A DNA stretch of 64,000 nucleotides from Malus domestica (Eukaryota > Streptophyta > Magnoliopsida > Rosales > Rosaceae), in the NCBI RefSeq assembly GCF_042453785.1, contig NC_091676.1:1495501-1559500 (forward strand), in the 5' to 3' direction. A program made the translations under genes and the position numbers. The notes under the pieces are model-generated. The model did no database searches, was not told the DNA's origin, and saw only the letters and a list, made by a program, of their open reading frames with translations. This document shows, one piece after another, positions 1 to 10,595 of this stretch (positions within the stretch are counted from its first letter, which is position 1; each line of letters starts with the position of its first letter).

Positions 1-2170
1 TTGTGTTCTTTTCTCTTCTATTCATGCTGCAGTTTAGTTCTTGTAGAATCACTGCACCATGCAGTCAAACCCCATACCCTCAAATGTGTCGCCATTACAT
101 TAATACTAACCTCTTATCAACCCTAGATCGTCACCAAAGGTTTGCATTTCGTGACTTGGTACTTAAAGTGTCCATGGACCAAGCCATTGAAGCTCATCAA
201 CTTGTCTTGTCCTTGAACTTGAACTCATTGGACGCTGACCATAATCGAGCCAAGGGGGCCTGGAATGACTGCTTGGAGCTCTACGAGGACACCGTTGACA
301 AGCTCAACCGTTCGATCGGCTCCACCAATGCCCTTGATGTCAATACATGGTTGAGTGCATCGCTTACTAATCAACAGACATGCCAAAATGGTTTCAAAAA
401 CCTCAACATTCCTAGCTCTCATTTGCAGTCTTTCCCAAACTACGTCACGCTCTCAACCAACTTGTCCAAGATGCTTAGCAACTCACTATCAATACACAAG
501 GTCTCAACTTCTTCATCAGCTCTACATTTTAGCAAACAAGTTCGTGGAAGACGACGGCGTTTGCTTTCGGATGCTGGGTTCCCAGAATGGGTTTCAGCCG
601 CTGATCGAATGTTACTCCAATCGATAAGTAGCGGACCAAACGCTGATATGGTAGTAGCACAAGACGGGTCCGGGAATTACAAGTCAATTTCTGAAGCTGT
701 GGATGCTGCGTACAAGCTACAGGGTGGGGCGACTAAAAGGTTTGTCATACACGTGAAGGCAGGAGTTTACAGAGAAAATATCGAGATTAAGAGGACAATG
801 AAGAACATCATGTTCATTGGAGATGGTATTGATGCAACGATTGTCACAGGGAATGAAAATGTCCAAGATGGTTCAACTACATATCGCTCTGCCACATTTG
901 GTATGTTTGAGTTGAAGCAATAATAAACTTTGAATCAGTTTAAGGGATATTTGGACTCAACAAACCCCATCATCTTGAGTTAATTTTGAAACTTTAGGTG
1001 GCGTCACACTTAGATACTAATTGATTCAACACCAATTTAATTAACTACTGCATGATCAATTTCAAAGTCCTAGAGAGACCAACTATTTAGACTCAATTTT
1101 TCTTTAACTACATGATGTGGTTATTGATGATGAAATTATTATTTAAGTGTTTTTTAAAGTGCTTAGTAACACGTCAGATTGTTTGTAAATTAGTCTATCA
1201 TATTATTCTTCACTTAAACCATGTTTTGTAAATCATATAACATGATTATTGATATTTAAATTATTAAGTGTTGATTAACGTATTTAATTTCTATCATTAC
1301 TCTTACTCAAATTATAAAGCTATTTACCAGATCCTGCTTTTCCTTTTTTTCCTTTTCTCGACAAGATTTAAATACTGATAACCTAGCTAATTACATGCCA
1401 CGTGAATAGTTACAAGTTTTTCTCCTAGTATACATCTAATGGTTCACAAAATTAATAAACTGTTAACTTAAAATTCAGGGGCTAGCGGCGATGGCTTTAT
1501 TGCTCAAGACATGACATTCGAAAACACAGCCGGACCACAGAAATACCAAGCCGTGGCACTCCGCTCCGGCTCCGACCATTCAGTCTTCTACCGTTGCAGC
1601 TTCAAGGGTTACCAAGACACGTTATACGTGTATTCCCAACGCCAATTCTACCGCGACTGCGACATATACGGCACAATCGACTTCATCTTCGGCGACGCCA
1701 CGGTTGTGCTCCAAAATTGCAACATCTACGCGAGGAAACCAATGAACAACCAAGTAAACACCGTGACAGCGCAGTCTAGGACCGACCCGAATGAAAACAC
1801 AGGCATTGTTATTCATAATTCACGAATCACGGCTGCACAAGATTTGAGACCTGTACAAGGTTCGTTTAAGACGTACTTGGGTAGGCCGTGGAAAAAGTAC
1901 TCTAGGACGGTAATTATGAACAGTAATCTTGATGGGTTGATCAATCCTGATGGTTGGTTTCCGTGGAGTGGAAGCTTTGCTCTCTCCACACTTTATTACG
2001 GGGAGTACATGAACTCCGGCTCTGGAGCTGGTACTGGAGGGAGGGTCAACTGGCCCGGTTATCGTGTTATAACGAGTGCGGTGGAGGCCGGGAAGTTTAC
2101 GGTTGGGAACTTTTTGGCCGGGGATTCGTGGATTCCGGGGACCGGAGTTCCATATACAGCTGGTCTATGA
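1..2170 (+). CDS. Pectin methylesterase with PMEI pro-domain, copy 1 (5' end outside window)
   Basis: Exons 1-900 and 1479-2170; the phase-1 intron 901-1478 (GT-AG) splits a Gly codon. Aligned with copy 2, the first eight residues lie before the window. The enzyme de-esterifies cell-wall homogalacturonan after secretion. The N-terminal half is a PMEI domain with four cysteines; a basic RRRRLL processing site joins it to the catalytic domain. Catalytic motifs in order: GVYREN, QAVALR, QDTL (acid Asp), DFIFG (nucleophile Asp), LGRPW (Arg). It ends in the usual VPYTAGL. No stop or frameshift is visible, so it may be functional. Of the three copies only this one keeps the family-standard DFIFG. 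Substrate and expression cannot be read from the sequence. Confidence 0.93.
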
Positions 2171-2617
2171 TAATGCATGCATGTGGTTGTGGAGAGAAGT
2201 TGTTTGACTTGTTAAGGAGGGACTTGTCACACTTGTGTATTGTTGTGTGCGGATAGTGACCTAAAGTGAAAATCGTCACATAGCTTGTTTTTAGCTTCCT
2301 TTTGGTAATTATATCCCGTTTATCCCTCCTGTAATGCAGTAAATATTTTCAAACTATTACTTAATGTTATTACGTGGTGTTATTAATAGATAACTCGTTT
2401 AAAAGTGCTTATAAAATAAGTAAAAGTACTTTTGATGCAAATATTTTTGGAACTAATCCTTGATAAATATGTAGGTGAATCCTGAAAAGGCAATTCAAGT
2501 GCTTTTAAAACTCAAAAATATTTTTTCTAAAACGTTTTCAATCATTTTAAAAACAGTTACAAACATACCATGATACGTTATCACATAATGGTATTAACAA
2601 TATTGGGTCAACAATGC
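2171..2617 (+). other. 3' flank of PME copy 1, duplicated after the other copies
   Basis: Non-coding, AT-rich. It aligns closely with 27734-28170 and 42334-42717, so it belongs to the segmental duplication. The 3' UTR probably lies here; no reliable poly(A) signal was assigned. Confidence 0.6.
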
Positions 2618-2821
2618 CCTTCCTTTCATCAAAAGATTTGGGAGGCCAGCATCCAGTTGAGCGCTGGGCATACTGACGCCCGAGCTTGTCAAGAAAACTT
2701 TGAGTTCGTGAACGATGGGCCTATCAAGACCGAAGTGTCTAATCGAGTGAAAATTTTTATTAAGCTTGCGGGCATTGCGCTTGAGCTCCTTGTTAAAGTT
2801 GAAAAAGGGACAGTGCTCTGA
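2618..2821 (+). pseudogene. PMEI-like C-terminal remnant (spacer 1, fragment a)
   Basis: About 67 codons in one frame, beginning PSFHQKIW and running through KTEVSNRV to a stop, resemble the C-terminal helices of pectin methylesterase inhibitors. A Cys sits at the position of the fourth conserved PMEI cysteine. No signal peptide, N-terminal hairpin or first cysteines precede it, so it is a truncated remnant. A near-identical copy is at 28171-28374. The in-frame Met further upstream is probably incidental. Confidence 0.6.
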
Positions 2822-2911
2822 TCATAATGCACTTACGGTCGTTGGAAAGGTTGAAATTGTCAATTAGTGAGAGAATTAATAAAAATAAATTGAGGTCTAA
2901 ATACTTCAAAT

Positions 2912-3953
2912 GGATACTTTGGATGCGATCCCTAACTTTAACATTTTTTTATTAAAACCTTCATAATATTCAAAGTTTGATCAAAGTCCCTTGACTTTGT
3001 ACACCTCATTATATTACTATTAATATTTATATTTTCATAGTTTTGATATTAATTGTTTGATATTTTATAAGATTTATAATCCTATAAATTTAAAACCCCT
3101 CATTATAATACTATTAAAAACGGTTACAACAAAAAAATTCAAACATTTTGATTTAATAAATAGATAAAAACTATGTAAAAATAAGAAATAAGAAATGGCA
3201 AAAGAATGTATCCATAGTGTTAAAAAAATTGGTACATTTTACAAAAAAAAAAGGTACATTTCACATATAACAAAGTGGTACATTAATAAAGAATAATGGA
3301 TACATTATAAAACTAAAAAGAAAATGCTACAAATGAATTTTTAGGGTACAGATAAAAGATTAAAAAATTATGAGTACAAATGATATTTTTTTTAAATATA
3401 GGTGCTAAAAGAAATTAATACATGGGTACAAAATAAAACTAAAAACAAAATACTACAAATTTAAAAAAAAATGTTGCAAATTAAAAGTGGGTACAAACTA
3501 AAAATATAAATGTATGATACAAAGTTTAGGCATAAAACATAAATATACCATATGCAATTTTTCTATCATTGGTTAAATATATAATGTCACGTGACGGTAT
3601 ACACATGGGTACAAACACAAATAAAACTTTAAAAAATTGGGCACAAAAAGAAACTAATATATGGGTACAAATTAAAAATGAAAAGAAAATTGGTACAAAT
3701 TAAAAAATATTTGCAAATTAAAAAAAGGTACAAACTAAAAATAAAAATATATGATAAAAAATTTAGCCATAAATATAAATATACTGATTGTAACATTTTT
3801 AACACTAAATGAATATATTTAAAAATAAAAATATTTTATTATTCAAATAATTAATGATGTTATTAATACCCAAGGATCTTGATCAAAAATTGAAAATGAA
3901 TAGGATTTTAATCAATGGAGTAACAAAAAGAAGGATGTGAATCTAATTTTCCC
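2912..3953. mobile_element. AT-rich non-autonomous DNA transposon (MULE-like), 1042 bp
   Basis: Flanked by the 10-bp direct repeat TACTTCAAAT at 2902-2911 and 3954-3963. Spacer 2 keeps the uninterrupted site near 28460, which shows the insertion directly. The ends are weakly inverted and the inside is full of short GGGTACAAA-type runs with no ORF. Relatives are at 40476-41197 (intron of PME copy 3) and, reversed, at 57223-58006. A 9-11 bp duplication suggests Mutator-like mobilisation; that class is inference. Confidence 0.75.
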
Positions 3954-3963
3954 TACTTCAAAT

Positions 3964-4299
3964 CTTAACGTCGGTTTGTATTTTTTTTCCTTGATTGTGT
4001 CGTCTTATAAAAAGATTATATAGTAGCAAGGAAGACAATTTAATCCTATATATAGGTTAATCCTGTATACAGGTTATAGTTTAAATCCTAGTTTATCATC
4101 AGTTTGTATTTTCTTGCTTGATCGTGATATCTTACGTAAAATAAAATAAAAATAAAAAGAAAAAAAGAAAACATATGTGTATTCTTATAATGAAAAATAA
4201 GATTACCTATAATTAATACATTAAAATGAAACTAAAGCATACGTATATTCTTAGAATGAAAAATAAGCATATGTATATCCTTCTATTTCAGAACAGTTT
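3964..4299. other. Spacer-1 non-coding sequence, homologous to spacer 2
   Basis: No gene seen. It aligns with 28465-28573 plus 29706-29905. The solo LTR of spacer 2 (28574-29705) is absent here. Confidence 0.6.
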
Positions 4300-4816
4300 T
4301 GTTTGTACCATACTTGACCAATCCCGAAACTACTGAGCACCGGTCAACGTTATACCGTCAAGGACCCAGAAGAGTTTCCCTCCAACCAGGAGGCCAATCA
4401 TAGCGCGACACGTGTTGACATCAGAAGCCAATCATAGCACGACACGTGTCAACATCAGAAGCCAATCATAACACGGCACGTGTCAATGTCAGAATGAAAC
4501 TAGAAATTTTCTTCTATAAATAGAGATCATTCTCTCACAATATTTCCTAATGTCATTTGTACTAAATCATTCACTAGTACTCATTAAAGGAAAGCTTAAA
4601 CCTATATGTACTTGTGTAAACCCTTCACAATTAATGAGAACTCCTCAACTCCGTGGACGTAGCCAATCTGGGTGAACCACGTACATCTTGTGTTTGCTTC
4701 CCTATCCCTATCCATTTACATACTTATCCACACTAGTGACCGGAGCAATCTAGCGAAGGTCATAAACTTAACACTTTTTGTTGTACCAAAGTCCTCACTG
4801 ATTTTGTGCATTAACA
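4300..4816 (+). repeat. 5' LTR of the 11.3-kb element
   Basis: 517 bp, ending in TTAACA just before the primer-site-like sequence. TATAAATA at 4515-4522 is a likely core promoter. Upstream are three 34-bp repeats, each with a CCAAT box (4394, 4428, 4462) and a CACGTG G-box (4409, 4443, 4477) at fixed spacing. Confidence 0.9.
4394..4495 (+). promoter_or_regulatory. Triple CCAAT plus G-box module in the LTR
   Basis: Three direct 34-bp units, each carrying CCAAT then CACGTG with ten bases between. Plant bZIP and bHLH factors bind G-boxes and NF-Y binds CCAAT, so this looks like a U3 enhancer. Activity is inferred. Confidence 0.6.
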
Positions 4817-4836
4817 TTTGGCGCCGCCTGTGGGAA
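4817..4836 (+). other. Primer-binding-site-like sequence
   Basis: TTTGGCGCCGCCTGTGGGAA follows the LTR directly, where reverse transcription is primed from a tRNA 3' end. The second LTR element has the same motif with one difference at 21378. The tRNA was not identified. Confidence 0.7.
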
Positions 4837-4922
4837 CGACACTTATTCCCACTCTTTTCAGCTTTGCTAAGTTGGTTTCCACCATTCGTACACTCTCTTT
4901 TGACCAGGCATCCCTCTCCAAC

Positions 4923-6517
4923 ATGGGGAGCGAAGGAAGCCACAGCACACAGAATGACACCTCTCTTACTCCTAATGTGAAGCAACGAAAAAATGAAGGA
5001 AATAGGGTTGCTCTTCAAGCTAAAGTCGATGAGCTAGAAGCTCAGAACAACAAGATAACAATGAAGAATGAGGTCCTCCAGGAGCAATATGAGAAGCTCT
5101 TTGAGACGTTCCACGAAACTAGGCGTACTCAAACACGCGAGCTCGTTGCCCCTGTGGACATCAACCATCATCTGGGTGCCCCCCAACACGAAGGGTCACC
5201 TCCCTTCAACATGGGTATCCCTGATGAAGAATGAGCTAATCATCAAAACATTGATAAACATGAGACTTCTCTCAACCCAGATGCTTCGACCCGAAGTAGA
5301 AGAAGTGGAGGAAGACACCTCTTTGCAGAAGGGTTGGAAGGATCGAAAGCCATTTATTGTGACTGCCGAGACTTTCTAAAGTAACGTCGAGAGAATCCCC
5401 TCCATATATGCTCGAAGATCAATGACCCAAGGGTTTCTGAAAGACTCGGTCCCCTCCTACGACCCAGGCCAGCTGCTAATCTAGGGAAGGAACGACAGGT
5501 CCCAGAGGAACATGAAGGTACGGAGGACTCTGAGGTATTCCGACAGACTTACCCTAGAAGTCAGTACAGTGAGTCCAAGAAAAAACCACACGCCCTTACT
5601 CAAACTTTCCTACTTCCAAGAGGCGATGGAGACTTACCAAAGAAAATTCCAGTGGTACATGACTCCACTCAGGACCTCATTTTCCTACAGCTCATTGAGG
5701 AAGTAAACAAGTTGAAGGCCGAACGTCAGGCCGAGATACCTGACTGGAACCAACCCAAGCCTGGCCCTTTCACAAGAATGATTCTCGACACCCCCTTCAA
5801 GCGAAGACAAAACAAAAGCTTGGTTTACAACTCTATACTGGAAGGGATGACCCAATTGAACACCTTAACCTCTTTGAGTTCACCATGGCATATTGGATGC
5901 ACACCGACGAAGAACAATGTCTTCTCTTCCCATCCACCCTCTTTGGCGGAGCTCTAAATTGGTATTGTCGTTTTCCACCTGAGACAGTAGACTCATTTAA
6001 AGAATTGATGAAACTGTTTGTCTCTCAACACATCTTCCAGACCAATCACTTACATTCTGCAGATGACTTGTACATTATTCGCCAGAAGCGGGACAAGTTA
6101 TTACGAGAGTATGCCGGTCGCTTTAGCCATGAGTATTCTCGCTGCGCTGAGGCAGATGACAAGACTGCCCTCAAGGCTTTCACGGCAGGCCTACGTGATT
6201 GTTTCTTCAAGTACATGATCAATGCCAACACTTGGAAGACTTACTCTGAGGTGATGGCACAGGTTTACAACCACGTCTTCACTGAAGCAAGGACATACCA
6301 AGGGAACCCCTATCAACAAATGGGAAATGGAAGTCAAGTTCTACCAAGTGAGGAGATATTGGCAATTCAGACACCCATTGCATCATCTCCTGCCTCATTT
6401 AGCTACTCGTTAAGTCACCAAACGTATCTGTCTCTTGGTAAGAGGAATTATTTTTACTCTCAGCAAGCTTATTACAACAAGAGGGATAAAAGTTCGTATC
6501 AAGACAACCAGGGGTGA
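4923..6517 (+). pseudogene. gag of the 11.3-kb LTR element, broken
   Basis: ATG at 4923 opens a frame with a Ser/Thr-rich start and a coiled-coil-like stretch. It is cut by in-frame stops at about 5232 and 5377, resumes in the same frame at 5652, then shifts frame near 5830-5885 and runs to 6517. The last part has the retrotransposon-gag signature (LNWYCRFPPETVDSF, then an arginine- and leucine-rich helical region). No zinc knuckle was found. It cannot make a full-length Gag as it stands. Confidence 0.75.
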
Positions 6518-6590
6518 ACGTACCGTCAACTATTATGACTATGGGGCCAAGCCTCACTCTTTCAAAGTGGAGGACTAGGTACTGAAGGAA
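6513..6590 (+). pseudogene. Integrase C-terminal tail remnant
   Basis: Just after gag, about 25 codons (VNYYDYGAKPHSFKVED, a stop, then VLKEI) resemble the end of Ty3/gypsy integrases, where a PRSF-x-GDLVL motif is usual. Gag joined directly to the end of pol implies a large internal deletion of protease, RT, RNase H and most of integrase. Confidence 0.5.
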
Positions 6591-6906
6591 ATACTATTAT
6601 AAGAAGGCATACACATTAAAAATGTTTTAACTCTCAACCGCTTCAGATCTTTTGTCACACAAGTCATTCGGCAAATATTTAAAGAAGAGGGAATTTAGAC
6701 AACTTCTTCTGAGTCTTTTGCGTTCCTAGCACTGGAACACTTGGTCTACGCTGACCTACCCTTATACTTCAACTCAGAGCTTCAACATGCGTACTTTGAC
6801 ACAAAGTATGTGATACTAAATGTTACAACCAACATGGTTCACATATCAAAAGCATGGATCCCTTCATGCATAGCAAAACATTCATAAACAGAACTTATAT
6901 CAATCA

Positions 6907-7010
6907 ACATAAACATTATACATTCCAACACATTCATACATAAACATCATACATTCCAACACATTCATACATAAACACCATACATTCCAACGCATTCATA
7001 CATAAGCCAA
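6907..7010. repeat. Short tandem repeat, about 31-bp unit
   Basis: About three copies of a unit built on CATACATTCCAACACATTC followed by ATACATAAACA. Confidence 0.7.
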
Positions 7011-7074
7011 CTGTGCTTCAAAAGGGTTCAACATACTTTGTGTCTTCGACACTTGCTACAATGTGCCTCGACAC

Positions 7075-8300
7075 CTTGCCCTTATTCTTACCAACCAGGT
7101 GATGAAATGTGAATAAGGAACTCATCTTCATGCCACAAACTAAGTGATTAAATGTACAACCTGTACTCTCCTTCATGCCACAAACTAGGTGATGAATTGT
7201 ACAACCCGTATTCTAATATCATTTGGCAACTTGCCACTCATGCCACCAACCAGGTGAAGAAGGAACTTATCTTCGTGCCACCAACCAGGTGATGAAATGT
7301 ACAACCCGTACTCTCATTCATGCCACCAACTAGGTGATGAAATGTACAACCCGTACTCTAATATCATTTGGCAACTTGCCACTCATGCCACCAACCAGGT
7401 GAAGAATGAACTCATCTTCATGCCACAAACTAGGTGATGAAATGTACAACCCGTACTCTAATATCATTTGGCAACTTGCCACTCATGCCACCAACCAGGT
7501 GAAGAAGGAACTCATCTTCATGCCACAAACTAGGTGATGAAATGTACAACTCGTACTCTCATTCATGCCACCAACCAGGTGATGAAATGTACAACCCGTA
7601 CTCTAATATCATTTGGCAACTTGCCACTCATGCCACCAACCAGGTGAAAAATGAACTCATCTTCGTGCCACCAACCAGGTGATGAAATGTACAACCCGTA
7701 CTCTCATTCTTATCACCAACCAGGTAATGAAATGTACAACCCGTACTCTCCTTCATGCCACCAACCAGGTGATGAAATGTACAACCCGTACTCTAATATC
7801 ATTTGGCAACTTGCCACTCATGCCACCAACCAGGTGAAGAATGAACTCATCTTCTTGCCACCAACCAGGTGATGAAATGTACAACCCGTACTCTCCTTCT
7901 TGTCACCAACCAGGTGATGAAATATACAACCCGTACTCTAATATCATTTGGCAACTTGCCACTCATGCCACCAACCAGGTGAAGAAGGAACTCATCTTTA
8001 TGCCACAAACTAGGAAATGAAATGTACAACTCGTACTCTCATCCATGCCACCAACCAGGTGATGAAATATACAACCAGTACTCTAATATCATTTGGCAAC
8101 TTACCACTCATGCCACCAACCAGGTGAAGAAGGAATTCATCTTCATGCCACCAACAAGGTGATGAAATGTACAACCCGTACTCTCCTTCTTGCCACTAAC
8201 TAGGTGATGAAATGTGATGAAGGAACTCACATTCGTATGACTAACCAAGTGATGAAAGCAACTCACCATTCATTCCACCTACCAGAAGACAAGTGGTACA
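7075..8300. repeat. Composite tandem array built on ACCAACCAGGTGA
   Basis: Subunits of about 35, 45 and 65 bp all start with CACCAACCAGGTGA and alternate in a higher-order pattern. Some 45-bp units read as a 15-residue HQPGDEMYNPYS repeat, but the 35- and 65-bp units break the frame, so I treat it as non-coding. A diverged version is in the second LTR element (23230-23410). Confidence 0.85.
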
Positions 8301-8534
8301 ATTTGTACATGTGAACTTCTAGCATTCACAGATAATAAAAAATCCTCAAGCTTGACAACTCAACTAGGGGAGCACTTATGCCCAACAAGAGTTATAGTCA
8401 TCAATAAAGTCTTATTGCAAGCCAACAACAACTTCAGTGCATGGCATACGAAGATCAAGCTATTCAGCCATCTTGCATCTGCTTCAGACATTTCCCCTCT
8501 GTAACAATGCAAACACTACAACTCGTAAAAAGCT

Positions 8535-9976
8535 TCACACATTCTTGATCAAGATAGTGTGAAGCAAAACCAATTTATGGTGCCAATAAGAGCTTTATCA
8601 ATAGAGGGTAACCACAATTCTCAAAAGCTTCACACACTATTGATTAAGACAGTGTGAAGCAAAACAAATTATGATGCCAACAAGAGCTTCATCAATGGAG
8701 GGTAACTATAATTCTCAAAAGCTTCACACACTCTTGATCAAGACAGTGTGAGACAAAACAAATTTATGGTGCCAACAAGAGCTTCATCAATGGAGGGCAA
8801 CCACAATTCTCAAAAGCTTCACACACTCTTGATCAAGACAGTGTGAAGCAAAACCAATTTATGGTGCCAACAAGAGCTTTATCAAATGAGGGCAACCACA
8901 AATTCTCAAAAGCTTCACACTATCTTGATCAAGATAGTGTGAAGCAAAATCAATTCGTGATACCCAACAAAGCTTCACCACAAAAGCTTCACACTATCTT
9001 GATCAAGATAGTGTGAAGCAAAATCAATTCATGGTACCCAACAAAAGCTTCAACTCCAAATCTTCACCAACAAAAGCTTCATCAATGGAAGACAACTACA
9101 AATGCTCAAAAGCCTCACACTATCTTAATCAAGATAGTGTGAAGCAAAATCAATTCATGGTACCCAACAAAAGCTTCAACTCCAAAGCTTCACCAACAAA
9201 AGCTTCATCAATGAAGGACAACTGCAAATTCTCAAAAGCTTCGCACTATCTTGATCAAGATAGTGTGAAGCAAAATCAATCCATGGTACCCAACAAAAGC
9301 TTCACCCATAAAAACTTCACCAACAAAAGCTTCAACACTAAAGCTTCACCAACAAAAGCTTCACCAACAAAAGCTTCATCAATGGAGGCCAACTACAAAT
9401 TCTTAAAAGCTTCACACTATCTTGATCAAGATAGTGTGAAGCAAAATCAATTCATGGTACCCAACAAAAGCTTCACCTACAAAGCTTCAACTCTAAAGCT
9501 TCACCTACAAAAGATTCACCCACAATAACTTCACCTACAAAAGCTTTACCAACAAAAACTTCACCCACCACAAAAGCTTCACCCACCACAAAAGTTTCAC
9601 CCATAAAAGCTTCACCAACAAAAGCTTCACCCACAAAATCTTCCCCCACCAAAAAAGCTTCACCCACAAAATCTTCCCCCACCACAAAAGCTTCACCCAC
9701 AAAAGCTTCACCTACAAAAGCTTGACCCATAAAAGTTTGACCCACAAAAGCTTGACCGATAAAAGCTTGACCGATAAAAGCTTGACCCACAAAAGCTTGA
9801 CCTACAAAAGCTTCACCCACAAAAGCTTCACCCACAAAAGCTTCACCCACAAAAGTTTCACCCACAAAAGCTTGACCCACAAAAGCTTCACCTACAAAAA
9901 TTTGACCCACAAAAGCTTCACCTATAAAGTTTCAACACAAAAGCTTCACACTATCTTGATCAAGATAGTGTGAAGC
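8535..9976. repeat. Dispersed array of about ten 34-bp palindromes
   Basis: Units of roughly 75-170 bp each contain a dyad centred on TTGATCAA. It is perfect over 34 bp at 8912-8945, 8986-9019, 9409-9442 and 9943-9976, and slightly imperfect at about 8545, 8630, 8721, 8816, 9112 and 9238. The flanks are AAAAGCTTCA and a GTGAAGCAAAA stretch. Confidence 0.85.
9476..9930. repeat. 15-bp minisatellite (AAAAGCTTCACCCAC)n
   Basis: About 30 tandem units, each with a HindIII-type AAGCTT. Because 15 is a multiple of three, both strands stay open and give pentapeptide repeats (HKSLT on +, VGEAF on minus). These are probably not proteins. Confidence 0.85.
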
Positions 9977-10065
9977 AAAATCAATTCATGGTGCCCAACA
10001 AAGCTTCAACCTCAAAACTTCACCTACAAAGCTTCAACACTAAAACTTCACCTACAAAGGTTAAA

Positions 10066-10091
10066 ATATATATATATATATATATATATAT
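10066..10091. repeat. (TA)n microsatellite
   Basis: A run of alternating TA just after the minisatellite, followed by A-rich sequence to about 10163. Confidence 0.8.
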
Positions 10092-10595
10092 TCGAAAATT
10101 CAAAATTTTTAAAATTAGAAGAAAAAAAAATTCGAAAATTCGAAAATTCAAAAAAAAAAAAATTGCCTAGGCCTCTTCTTCTTTGGGCCTAACAACTTTC
10201 ATAACAAATATATATGAATGAGGAGTTTTGGGCTACCACTTAGAAAGGAAATGCCTCATTCGTCAACTCCTTCTACCGGAGACTTAGGGGACTCCTACCA
10301 TATACTACTGCATCTTGATACTCAGAAGTCTCACGACCACTCAGTGACTTGGATTTTTCAAGTCTCCAACCGAGAAGTTTTCCTCACTCGAGAAATTAAG
10401 GGAGCACTACCTCAACATATATGTTTCACTCTCAAAGCTTCAACAAAAGAAAAAATTCAAAGAACTTAGTGAAGAAGGCCTTGGTGTATTTAACACAATA
10501 CGTTGAAATGAAGCAAAGCTTGTTTATTGATATCTCCGATAAGTTACAAATATGTACATATACATGAATCAAAATAAACAAACAAGAGGGAGCCT

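Noticed and set aside
355..627. 90-codon frame inside PME exon 1 (also in copies 2 and 3)
   Set aside because: Out-of-frame shadow of the real exon, repeated because the exons are paralogous.
7651..7872. HQPGDEMYNPYS repeat protein
   Set aside because: Only some array units keep the frame; 35- and 65-bp units break it.
9473..9910. 145-codon antisense frame of VGEAF repeats
   Set aside because: Follows from a stop-free 15-bp minisatellite; the + strand is equally open. No start context or family.
8535..9976. CRISPR-like array of palindromic repeats
   Set aside because: Plant nuclear context, spacers are themselves repetitive, no cas genes; it lies inside an LTR element.
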